A model generated the notes under the pieces. It did no database searches. It had not been told where the DNA came from and worked only from the letters and a program-made list of their open reading frames with translations. A stretch of DNA of 64,000 bases from Saprospiraceae bacterium (lineage in GTDB: Bacteria; Bacteroidota; Bacteroidia; Chitinophagales; Saprospiraceae). Shown here in pieces: positions 1 through 9,400 of the stretch (position 1 is its first letter; every line of letters starts with the position of its first letter). The stretch lies in assembly GCA_022448945.1 (NCBI GenBank), contig JAKVCV010000004.1:1-64000 (forward strand). The letters run 5' to 3'. The translations under genes were made by a program, and so were the position numbers.

Positions 1-16
1 CTTCTTTTTTTTCTTT

Positions 17-58
17 AAAGAGCGATAACGTCTTAATTGATGTTATCGCTCTTTTTTT
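17..58 (+). terminator. Rho-independent terminator of an upstream plus-strand gene
   Basis: Perfect 13-bp inverted repeat (17-29 with 42-54, containing GAGCGATAAC) followed by a T-run to 58. The T-run lies on the plus-strand side, so it should end a plus-strand transcript that begins left of the window. It also sits just past the 3' end of the convergent IcmF gene. Confidence 0.8.
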
Positions 59-102
59 GTAGATAATTGAATATGTTCTAATAGAGATATTTACAGAATT
101 GT

Positions 103-3100
103 TTACATGTTACGTCTATATTGCCCACCTACTTCATATAAAGCATTAGTAATTTGTCCTAGAGAACAGGATTTTACAGTTTCCATTAATGTATCAAATA
201 AATTGCCATTATTGACAGCAGTTTTTTGTAATTCTCTAAGTTTTTCTGGATAATGGTCCTTATTAGCTTCCTTAAGATTTTTTAATGTTATAATTTGAGC
301 TTCCTTTTCCGCTTCTGTAGCACGAATAACTTCATCTGGAATTATTGTTGGTGACCCTTCTTTAGATAGGAAAGTATTTACCCCAATAATAGGAAATTCA
401 CCAGAATGTTTAAGCGTTTCGTAATAAAGACTTTCTTCTTGAATTTTACCACGTTGATACATGGTTTCCATAGCACCAAGTACACCTCCACGGTCTGTAA
501 TTCTATCAAATTCAACCATAATAGCTTCTTCAACCAGGTCTGTCAATTCTTCTGTAATGAAAGACCCTTGCATTGGGTTTTCGTTTTTTGCTAAGCCAAA
601 CTCATGATTAATAACTAATTGAATTGCCATTGCTCTACGTACAGATTCTTCTGTAGGTGTAGTAATAGCTTCATCATATGCATTTGTGTGAAGTGAATTA
701 CAGTTGTCATAAATAGCATATAAAGCTTGTAATGTAGTTCGAATATCATTAAACGATATTTCTTGAGCATGCAATGAACGCCCAGAAGTTTGAATGTGGT
801 ATTTAAGTTTTTGAGCACGTGCATCAGCGCCATATTTTTCACGCATTGCCTTAGCCCAGATACGTCGGGCAACTCGGCCAATTACTGCGTACTCTGGATC
901 AATACCATTTGAAAAAAAGAAAGATAGGTTTGGACCAAATTTATTGATATCCATTCCTCGTGATAAATAATATTCTACAAAAGTAAATCCATTTGCTAGT
1001 GTAAATGCTAATTGAGAAATGGGATTGGCACCAGCTTCAGCAATATGATAACCTGAAATTGAAACAGAATAGAAGTTTCTAACATTATGATCTATAAAAT
1101 ATTCTTGAACATCACCCATTAGTCGAAGTGAAAATTCTGTGGAAAAAATACAGGTGTTTTGTGCTTGATCTTCCTTAAGGATATCTGCCTGAACAGTTCC
1201 TCTTGTTGAGGACAATGCTTTTTGTTTTAGTTTTTCATAAATCGTAGGTTCTAATATTTCATCTCCTGATAGACCCAATAATAACAGACCTAAACCCGTA
1301 TTTCCCTTAGGTAATTCTCCAAGATATTCAGGCCTTTCCAGCCCTTTATCATCATATTTTTCTTTCTTTTTGGCTTCCACCAAATCTTCAAGATTATTTT
1401 CCTTAATATATAATTCGCATTGTTGATCAATAGCAGCATTCATATAAAAGGCACAAATAGTTGCTGCAGGGCCATTAATTGTCATTGATACAGACGTAGT
1501 AGGAGAACACAAGTCAAAACCGGAATATAATTTTTTGGCATCATCTACACAACATATGTTAACACCGGCATTCCCAATCTTACCATAAATGTCAGGACGT
1601 CGGTCTGGGTCATCGCCATATAGAGTTACAGAATCAAAGGCTGTCGACAATCGATGCGCAGGCATGTTTAGTGACACATAATGAAATCGTCTGTTTGTTC
1701 TTTCAGGATTGCCTTCCCCTGCAAACATCCGGGTTGGGTCTTCGCCTTTTCTCTTAAAGGGAAATACACCGGCAGTAAAAGGGTACTCACCAGGAACATT
1801 TTCCTGTAAAACCCATCGTAATATTTCACCCCAACTTTTATATCTGGGTAAAGAAACCCTTGGTATTTTGGTGTGAGAAAGTGATGTAGTATGGGTTGGT
1901 ACACGAATTTCTTTATTTCTAACTGAATAGATATATTCATCTTTAGAATATGCTTCTACTTTAGATTTCCAATTAGCTAATATTTTTTTATTCTGACCAT
2001 CTAAACTTAATTCCAGTTCCTCATAAGCCTTTTCGATAGTTTCTATTATAGCATGATTTGTTTCATTATTTGTTTCTAAAACTTTAATTGTTTGTTTTAA
2101 TCCATAAAGTTTTTCTGCTATTTCTGATTGTGCGTCTACTTTAGTATTGTAATTCCGTATGGTATCAGAAATTTCAGATAAATAACGGGTTCGTTTTGGG
2201 GGAATAATAAATATTTTTTCACTCATACCTTCACTTATTTTGAAAGTAGATTTTAGGTCTATACCAGTACGTTCAGCTATTGTTTTTATGACTGTGACAT
2301 ATAGTTGGTTCATTCCTGGGTCGTTGAACTGTGAAGCAATTGTTCCAAAAACAGGTAATTCTTCATCATTAGCTTCCCATAGGTTATGGTTACGCTTAAA
2401 TTGTTTTTTGACATCGCGCAAAGCATCTAATGCTCCTCGTTTATCAAATTTGTTCAGTGCAATTACATCAGCAAAGTCAAGCATATCAATTTTTTCTAGC
2501 TGTGATGCAGCACCGTATTCAGGGGTCATTACGTAAAGAGAAACATCAGAAAAATCAGTAATTGCAGTATCGGATTGACCTATTCCAGAAGTCTCTAGAA
2601 TTATTAGGTCGTAACATGCTGCTTTTAGAATATTTACCGCGTCATTAATGTGCTTTGATACTGAAAGGTTCGATTGGCGTGTAGCCAATGAACGCATGTA
2701 AACTCTTCTACTGGAGATTGAATTCATACGTATACGGTCTCCAAGTAGTGCTCCACCTGTTTTCCTTTTAGAAGGATCAACAGAAATTACGGCAATTGTC
2801 TTATTTTCAAAATCAGTAAGAAAACGCCTGACCAATTCGTCAACGAGACTCGATTTCCCAGAACCACCAGTTCCAGTAATACCTAGTACTGGTACATTTT
2901 TATGTGGAGATTGTTCTCTTATTTCTTCCAGCCATTTTTCTGCTTTATCACCCGTGTTTTCTGCAGCAGAAATTAATCGGGCAATAGAATATTTATGTTT
3001 TTCTTTAAATTTTTCAAGTTCACCATTTATATTTTGACCTGTCGGGTAATCACAATGACTTAATAAATCATTTATCATTCCCTGCAGTCCCATAGAACGA

Positions 3101-3486
3101 CCATCATCAGGGGAATATATACGAGTGATTCCATAATTATGCAACTCTTTTATCTCTGACGGTAAAATAGTTCCACCACCTCCACCAAATATCTTGATGT
3201 GACTTGCACCTTGTTCCTTTAATAAATCATACATATATTTAAAATACTCATTATGACCTCCTTGATAAGAAGTGATGGCAATACCTTGAACGTCTTCCTG
3301 AATAGCGGTGTCGACAATCTCCTGAACAGAACGGTTATGGCCCAAATGGATTATTTCAGCACCAGAACTTTGCATAATTCTTCGCATAATATTTATAGCA
3401 GCATCATGTCCATCAAATAGAGATGCGGCAGTTACGAGCCGGATTTTGTTTTTTGCTTGGTAAGGTACGACTTGTTTCATAGTCAT
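103..3486 (-). CDS. icmF: Fused acyl-CoA mutase IcmF (isobutyryl-CoA mutase with its G-protein chaperone)
   Basis: This 1127-residue protein is an adenosylcobalamin-dependent carbon-skeleton mutase with its own GTPase chaperone built in. Domains in order: B12-binding (about 15-145, DGHDAA at 25-30 with His27 as the expected cobalt ligand), MeaB-like G domain (Walker [10 protein letters not shown] at 205-213), linker, and TIM-barrel mutase domain (about 560-1100). By my alignment the two acyl-pocket positions are Phe575 (GVFPF stretch) and Gln776 (AQNTC stretch). Methylmalonyl-CoA mutase has Tyr and Arg there, so isobutyryl-/n-butyryl-CoA or a related branched substrate is more likely than methylmalonyl-CoA. 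Known IcmF proteins have this architecture and length. It is cytoplasmic and probably works in branched-chain or short-chain acyl-CoA metabolism. The start codon gives MTMKQVV. Exact substrate is inference. Confidence 0.93.
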   Translation of the reverse strand: MTMKQVVPYQAKNKIRLVTAASLFDGHDAAINIMRRIMQSSGAEIIHLGHNRSVQEIVDTAIQEDVQGIAITSYQGGHNEYFKYMYDLLKEQGASHIKIFGGGGGTILPSEIKELHNYGITRIYSPDDGRSMGLQGMINDLLSHCDYPTGQNINGELEKFKEKHKYSIARLISAAENTGDKAEKWLEEIREQSPHKNVPVLGITGTGGSGKSSLVDELVRRFLTDFENKTIAVISVDPSKRKTGGALLGDRIRMNSISSRRVYMRSLATRQSNLSVSKHINDAVNILKAACYDLIILETSGIGQSDTAITDFSDVSLYVMTPEYGAASQLEKIDMLDFADVIALNKFDKRGALDALRDVKKQFKRNHNLWEANDEELPVFGTIASQFNDPGMNQLYVTVIKTIAERTGIDLKSTFKISEGMSEKIFIIPPKRTRYLSEISDTIRNYNTKVDAQSEIAEKLYGLKQTIKVLETNNETNHAIIETIEKAYEELELSLDGQNKKILANWKSKVEAYSKDEYIYSVRNKEIRVPTHTTSLSHTKIPRVSLPRYKSWGEILRWVLQENVPGEYPFTAGVFPFKRKGEDPTRMFAGEGNPERTNRRFHYVSLNMPAHRLSTAFDSVTLYGDDPDRRPDIYGKIGNAGVNICCVDDAKKLYSGFDLCSPTTSVSMTINGPAATICAFYMNAAIDQQCELYIKENNLEDLVEAKKKEKYDDKGLERPEYLGELPKGNTGLGLLLLGLSGDEILEPTIYEKLKQKALSSTRGTVQADILKEDQAQNTCIFSTEFSLRLMGDVQEYFIDHNVRNFYSVSISGYHIAEAGANPISQLAFTLANGFTFVEYYLSRGMDINKFGPNLSFFFSNGIDPEYAVIGRVARRIWAKAMREKYGADARAQKLKYHIQTSGRSLHAQEISFNDIRTTLQALYAIYDNCNSLHTNAYDEAITTPTEESVRRAMAIQLVINHEFGLAKNENPMQGSFITEELTDLVEEAIMVEFDRITDRGGVLGAMETMYQRGKIQEESLYYETLKHSGEFPIIGVNTFLSKEGSPTIIPDEVIRATEAEKEAQIITLKNLKEANKDHYPEKLRELQKTAVNNGNLFDTLMETVKSCSLGQITNALYEVGGQYRRNM

Positions 3487-3742
3487 GTTCTTTTATGAGT
3501 ATCCATTTAATTATAAAATCAAAATACGCTTTTGGGAGTCTTTTGAAATTATAGAATTATACTGTATAAGTATATTTTATACATACTATTTTATGTCTCA
3601 AAGGTACACTTTTCTACTCTAATATTAAAAGAACGAAAAGTAGTATGGTGAGCTTTTTATAAAAACCAAATAATTCCACAGGTTTTGGTAGGACTATGCT
3701 TTTTGAAATTGTTGCCTTAATAATTAGAAGAGTCTAATTTTA

Positions 3743-4429
3743 TTAATCGACAATTCCATTCTGATCTTTAATTTCTTCTATTAGGTCTTCTGTAAGACCT
3801 TTTGCATCAGTAAAATCAGCAAATTCAAAATTTGCACCACGAAGGTCAGTGCCACTTAGGTTTGCTTCTTTAAAATTTGCTCTGGTTAGATCAGCTTTGC
3901 GCAAATCAGCATCTCTTAGGTTTGCTCCTGAAAAATCAGCTCTTTCAAGCTTTGCAGATCTTATTTGCGCATCTCTGAAATTCGAATCTTTAAGTTCTGC
4001 CCTTTCAAGAATAACGTAATCTAGGTCACAATCTCTAAAATTACACTCAATGGCTTTTACTCTTGTCATATCAGCCCTTTCAAGTTTTGCACCTCGAAAT
4101 TCTGCTTTGTCCAATTCTGCCTCTTCGAATATTGCCAGTTCAAGATTTGCATCTCGAAAATCAGCTTTATGCATTAAAGCTTCAGTGAAGTTAGCTTTTT
4201 TTAAGTTTGCACCACGGAGTTCAGCTTGGATTAGATTGGCACGTTCAAAACTTGCTTTTTCAAGGTTTGCTTCTCTTAAATCTGAACCACGAAGGTCTGC
4301 ACGATCTAAATTTGCTTCTTTTAATTCAGCTTTTTTAAGGTTCGCACCTTTTAGTTTGGCTTTTTCCAGATCAGCACCTTTCATATCTTCTTTGGCCTTT
4401 ACTTTTTGTTCGAGCTCTTCTTTTTTCAT
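3743..4429 (-). CDS. Pentapeptide-repeat protein
   Basis: 228 residues, made almost entirely of A(D/N)LxX pentapeptides from about residue 17 to 215, for example GANLKKAELKEANL near the N-terminus. Such repeats fold into a right-handed quadrilateral beta-helix. There is no signal peptide or membrane segment, so it is probably cytoplasmic. The N-terminus is a short charged helix (MKKEELEQKVKAKEDM). Pentapeptide proteins include DNA-mimic gyrase protectors (Qnr/MfpA type), but most have no assigned role, and nothing here points to gyrase. It lies 83 nt downstream of the exonuclease gene on the same strand and may be cotranscribed with it. The repetitive coding sequence also opens long antisense frames, which I regard as spurious. 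Confidence 0.85.
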   Translation of the reverse strand: MKKEELEQKVKAKEDMKGADLEKAKLKGANLKKAELKEANLDRADLRGSDLREANLEKASFERANLIQAELRGANLKKANFTEALMHKADFRDANLELAIFEEAELDKAEFRGAKLERADMTRVKAIECNFRDCDLDYVILERAELKDSNFRDAQIRSAKLERADFSGANLRDADLRKADLTRANFKEANLSGTDLRGANFEFADFTDAKGLTEDLIEEIKDQNGIVD

Positions 4430-4508
4430 TGTAATAATAATTTTAGTCTTGAATGATCATAATATACTAAAATAATAGTATTTAATGACAATATTTAAAA
4501 TTATTTAA

Positions 4509-4523
4509 GGCGTTAAAAACGCC
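4509..4523 (-). terminator. Short hairpin at the 3' end of the exonuclease gene
   Basis: GGCGT/ACGCC arms around a short A/T loop overlap the stop codon of the exonuclease gene. On the minus strand the hairpin is followed by TTAAATAATTT. The stem is short and the T-run broken, so it may only be a weak terminator or a chance structure. Confidence 0.35.
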
Positions 4524-5064
4524 AAAGATTTAGGAATTTACGAAATATCTTTGCTGTATTTATTGCGTCGCTGATTGCACGATGTTCTGTTCCTTCAAAT
4601 TCAAACCCTTCTATATCCAACGCTTTTTTTAGACCAACTGCACGTCCAGTATTTTTAATTCTAGGGTATTGATCTTTTAAGCTGATATGTTTTCTAGCCC
4701 AATTACTATCTGTATTATGTAATTCACAATCCTTTATAAATGCAGATCTGTCAAAGAAGCCCCAGGAACAGAGTAGGTATTCTTCATTGTTATTAAACCC
4801 TATCCAATCTTTGAAGTCTTCAATAACTATCGGGAATTGATCTGCTTGATTGATGTCTACCTGAGAAATTGAAGTTAATTTTTGACAAAAACCTGAGAGC
4901 ATAGGATGTACTATAGGTTGTACAAAACTTTCAAATTGATTTTTAATTTTGCCGTTTGCATCCATTAAAACACCTCCGATTTCAATTATTTCACGCCTTT
5001 TTCCTCTTGCTGCATATTCATTTTCCCAACAGGTAGCTTCGAGATCGTAAATTATGTAATTCAT
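4513..5064 (-). CDS. 3'-5' exonuclease, DEDDh family (KapD/ERI-1-like)
   Basis: 183-residue single-domain exonuclease. Motif ExoI is YDLEATCWE with Asp7 and Glu9 as metal ligands; ExoIII is EHRAISDAINTA, with the His and Asp of the DEDDh type. The broad sequence layout, including IIEIGGVLMD and a FVQP stretch after motif I, matches the KapD/ERI-1-like branch rather than the DNA polymerase III epsilon subunit. It probably trims RNA or DNA 3' ends; substrate is not deducible. There is no export signal. It starts 18 nt after the end of tsaD on the same strand, so the two are probably cotranscribed. Confidence 0.85.
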   Translation of the reverse strand: MNYIIYDLEATCWENEYAARGKRREIIEIGGVLMDANGKIKNQFESFVQPIVHPMLSGFCQKLTSISQVDINQADQFPIVIEDFKDWIGFNNNEEYLLCSWGFFDRSAFIKDCELHNTDSNWARKHISLKDQYPRIKNTGRAVGLKKALDIEGFEFEGTEHRAISDAINTAKIFRKFLNLWRF

Positions 5065-5082
5065 TTAATGAAAATTTGTTAA

Positions 5083-6087
5083 TTAGAAATTGTATCGCGC
5101 CAGAGGTGTAATTTCTTGACCAACAAAATCCTCATTCAGAAATTTGTAATATGCTGTCATCGCAATCATGGCTGCATTGTCGGTGCAATATTCAAATTTT
5201 GGAATAAAAACTTGCCACCCAATAGTATCCCCTTTTTCTTTAAGCGCCATTCTAAGACCTGAATTAGCGGATACACCACCAGCAATAGCTATATTATTGA
5301 TGCCTGTTTGTTGACTTGCTTTAGTGATTTTATTCATCAGAATTGAAACAATTCGTTCTTGTACAGAAGCACAAATATCAGATAGGTTTTCTTTGATAAA
5401 TTGAGGATTTTGTTGAATATTTTTTTGCAGAAATCTTAATATATTTGTTTTTAAACCACTAAAACTAAAGTCCAAATTAGGAATAGAAGGTTCTGTGAAT
5501 TCAAAGATAGCATTACCTCTTTTTGCGAGTTTGTCAATAATAGGTCCCGCAGGATAATCAAGACCCAATAATTTCCCTGTCTTGTCAAATGCTTCACCTG
5601 CAGCATCATCGATAGTAGTCCCTATAATTTTCATTTCCAAATAATTATTAACTAAAACAATTTGCGTATGACCGCCTGATACAGTTAAACATAAAAAGGG
5701 AAAAGGGGGGTGCGGGTCATCAATAAAATGAGCTAGAATATGAGCTTGAATATGGTTGACTTCTACCATAGGAATATCAAAACTCAGAGCCAAGGCTTTG
5801 GCAAAAGATACCCCCACTAATAAAGAACCCATTAAACCAGGGCCTCTTGTAAAAGCAATTGCCGATAATTCTTTTTTATCTATATTTGCTTTTCGTAAAG
5901 CCATTTCAACAACAGGAACAATATTTGCTTGGTGTGCTCTGGATGCAACTTCTGGAACTACTCCTCCATACTCTTTGTGAATTGTCTGGCTCGCAATACA
6001 ATTGGATAGGATTTTACCATCTTCCAAAATTGCAGCAGAGGTGTCATCACAAGAGGATTCTATAGCAAGTATTTTAATTGAATTCAT
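5083..6087 (-). CDS. tsaD: tRNA threonylcarbamoyladenosine transferase TsaD
   Basis: 334 residues, the usual length for bacterial TsaD. It transfers the threonylcarbamoyl group from TC-AMP to A37 of ANN-decoding tRNAs, with TsaB and TsaE. The ASKHA fold is evident: N-terminal AIESSCDDTSAA phosphate-binding loop, the metal-binding HxxxH (His112 and His116 in NHIQAH), SGGHTQ, and the C-terminal CTDNAAMIA segment. In many Bacteroidota tsaD stands divergent from a large TamB gene, exactly as here. The exonuclease follows 18 nt downstream. Identification is secure. Confidence 0.97.
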   Translation of the reverse strand: MNSIKILAIESSCDDTSAAILEDGKILSNCIASQTIHKEYGGVVPEVASRAHQANIVPVVEMALRKANIDKKELSAIAFTRGPGLMGSLLVGVSFAKALALSFDIPMVEVNHIQAHILAHFIDDPHPPFPFLCLTVSGGHTQIVLVNNYLEMKIIGTTIDDAAGEAFDKTGKLLGLDYPAGPIIDKLAKRGNAIFEFTEPSIPNLDFSFSGLKTNILRFLQKNIQQNPQFIKENLSDICASVQERIVSILMNKITKASQQTGINNIAIAGGVSANSGLRMALKEKGDTIGWQVFIPKFEYCTDNAAMIAMTAYYKFLNEDFVGQEITPLARYNF

Positions 6088-6430
6088 TTAATTTAACTGG
6101 GCAATAAATAATATAATCAACGGTTTTTTCTGATTTTGAACCTATTTAGCACTTTTAAATTGAAAATTTATTTAAAGGTATTTTACTAGGAAATTTTAAT
6201 ATCTTTATATTTAGTGTAACAATAGCCGCTTTAAAGGTGTAAATTTATATTAAGTTATTTTCATGTTAAAATTTTTAAAGTAATGATTTTAGCATAAAAA
6301 TAGTGTTTCAATTTACATAACTATCAACGCAAAGTTAATAATTATAAAGAAAAAGAAAGAAATTATCAACGAAGTACCCCAACATAGCACATCACCACCC
6401 GAAGAAGTTGAAATTGTACCTAAAAGAAGT
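6088..6430. other. Intergenic region between tsaD and tamB
   Basis: AT-rich divergent region of about 340 nt that must carry both promoters. The right part, from 6293, is open in the TamB frame and may encode the true TamB N-terminus (see the TamB entry). I see no hairpin or convincing Bacteroidota -33/-7 pair. Confidence 0.5.
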
Positions 6431-9400
6431 TTGGGACGCCGTTTTATAAAAGGGATTTTTAGCTTGTCTAAAATGCTCTTAAAAACGCTTCTTTTAATGT
6501 TGATAGTTATTTATATTTTATTATGGATTCCTTGGGTACAAACAAAGATAGGTCATATTTTTGCTTATTCCATGTCTAAAGCTTTAGATACTAAAGTTAC
6601 GATTGAAAGAGTTGAAATAACTCCTTTATCAAATTTTAAATTTCATAACTTTTTTATTCAAGACTATGACAAAGATACCTTGATCTATGCTAATTATGCA
6701 GAGGCACAAAATTTCAATGTGTTTTCTCTTTTTCAAAAGAAAATAGACATTGGGCATGTTGTTGTAAAAGATGCTGTTTTTAAAGTACAACGACTTCCAA
6801 AAGCGGAGTTTTTTAATATTCATTTTCTTATTGCTTTTTTTGAAGGCCCTAATGATGGCAGGCCTCGGCCTGAAAAATTCAAATTACAGATGGGGGGAGC
6901 TGATCTTGTTCGTGCACGGATTCATTTATCAGATGCTGCAATAGGTACTTCAGCACTTGTAACTTGCGATACAGGATATGTTCATGGTCATACTTCAATG
7001 GGAGTTGACTTGATTGGCAAAAAAGTTTGGGCAGATAAGGCTCATCTTTTAGGCACAAATATTAAAGTAAATGTATATGATATTATAGAAATACCTGGAG
7101 TTGATCCGGATTTTGTCTTGCCAATTGATTCAACAATTCCATTTTGGGATGTAGGCTGTGAAAAGTTATTGCTGAATGATGTTAGTTTTAGTCTTAGAAA
7201 TGATCGTATAGGGTTGGATTCGAGCCGCATGCTTGATTTTAGTAATTTAAAGATCGATGCTATTGATTTAGATGTTGATACCTTTAGATTACATGAGGAA
7301 GTTTTTACAGGAATTGTACGTGATTTCCACGGTATTGATCATGGTGGTTTTGAGTTGAAATCACTATGTGGTAATGCATTAATAAGCCCTAAGAAAGTAG
7401 CATTAACTAATTTTAAACTCGCAACAAATACAAGTACTTTAGGCCATGCGGTTATTTTAAAATACAAACGCTATAGAGATTTTTATGAGTTTCCAGATAA
7501 GGTTAAAATATTGGCGACTTTTGATAGTACAACATCAATTACCTTTAGAGATATAGCTTCATTTGCTCCAGCTATCAAACGAAATCTATTTATTGAGAAC
7601 AATCTGGACCATCCAATAGATATTCAGGGTAAATTCAAAGGGACTTTCAATAACTTCAGGGCAAGGGATTTAGATGTACAGGTTTTGAATCGCACTTTTT
7701 TAAAAGGTAATATTAGTATAAATGATATCAGCATTCCCGATGCAGCATTTATGGATTTAAATTTAAAGAAAGTATCTACGGATTATGAGGAACTGAAACT
7801 TCTTCTACCTTTTGTAACCCTACCTTCTAATTTATCTACATTAGGTGAAATAGAGTTTAAAGGTTCATATACAGGTTTTTTTCAAGATTTTGTTGCTTAT
7901 GGGCAACTTGACACAAGGTTAGGAACTATACAATCTGATTTGCAATTAAATTTAAGAAAGGGTAAAGCTACAGCTTCATATAATGGAGGGCTAGAGTTTC
8001 ATAATTTTGATATTGGAAGTTTTTTAGGTAAAAAGGATGTTGGAAGAATAACTATAAATTCAAAAATACGTGGAACTGGTCTGACAATGGAGACTTTAAA
8101 TGCAGAACTTGAAAATGCTAAGATTGATAGTTTTGATTTTAAACAATACAAATATAAAAACATTTTAATAGATGGTTTATTTAAACAAAAACAGTTTGAT
8201 GGAGATATTGTTTCTAAAGATAGTAATATGTATGTTTTTGTTCGTGGTATTGTAGATTTGAACGAGGATATTCCAAGTGTAGATATTCGAGGTAATGTCA
8301 ATAATATCAATTTCAAAAATTTGAATATATCAAAAGATGCGTTGGGCTTGTACATAGATACATTTGATATTAAAGCCAAAGGAAATAATCTTGACAATTT
8401 TACTGGTAGTATAGCCATAAGAGGGGTTAATGGATATAGAGAAAATATTTATTCATCTTTAGACAGTATAATTGTAAAGGCAGATAATATCATTCATAAG
8501 GACTCTTCTATTCTTGATACCCGTGTAATAAATTTAAAATCTGATGTTGTTGAAGCAAGTGTATGGGGGAGTTATGATGTTGTGAATTTAGTGCGATCGC
8601 TTAAAAATTTCTTTAAAGTAAATCATCCCAATTTATTTAAAGAATTAAGAAATATAAATGAAGTTCAAGATATATGGGAAGATAGTAGTCTTGTTGAAAT
8701 AGCATTAAATGCAGGGATAAATAGTATTGATAGTATTCCTCATCAAGAATTTGATATTAGGATAGATCTGAAAGATTCGAAAAATTTAACACAAATTTTG
8801 AACAAACAATTTAAATCTTTAAAAGATATAGAGCTAACGGGGCACTATTTTGGTTCTGATGATTATTTAGAACTCCAAGGTAATATAGGCGGTGTAGCAA
8901 TAGGTGATCTTAGTTTTGAGGATGTTTTTTTAAAAGGAAAGGCAAATGGTCCGACCTTTTTGGTTCAATCAAGTCTGGGAGCTTTAAATATAAAAGACAA
9001 GTCATTCATTCCTAATGTTTCAGTGAGTTTGGATGCTATAGGTGATTCTGTTTTATTTGTTGCGAAAGCTGATGCTGTCGGGAAGGTTGCATCAATGTTG
9101 TCTATACGAGGTAAATTAGAGATTAAAGAGAACTTAGTAATACTTAAACTTGACACATCTGAACTAAATATTTTAGATCAGGAATGGGTTATTAATGATA
9201 AGAATTATATTAAAGTTGGAGACAAAGTTTTAGATATTAAAAATGTTGAACTTGTTAGTGATGCAAAACGAATTAAGTTAAGTAGTATAAACAATAATTT
9301 AGGAGCAAAAATCAATATCGAAAATATGGATTTAGGGTGGTTATATGGTTTCATGAAACCGCTTCCAAAGATTGAAATTGATGGTCTTTTTTCTGGAGAA

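Noticed and set aside
4050-4475. Plus-strand 141-codon ORF antisense to the pentapeptide gene
   Set aside because: Low-complexity serine/alanine/phenylalanine pattern is the mirror of the pentapeptide repeat codons.
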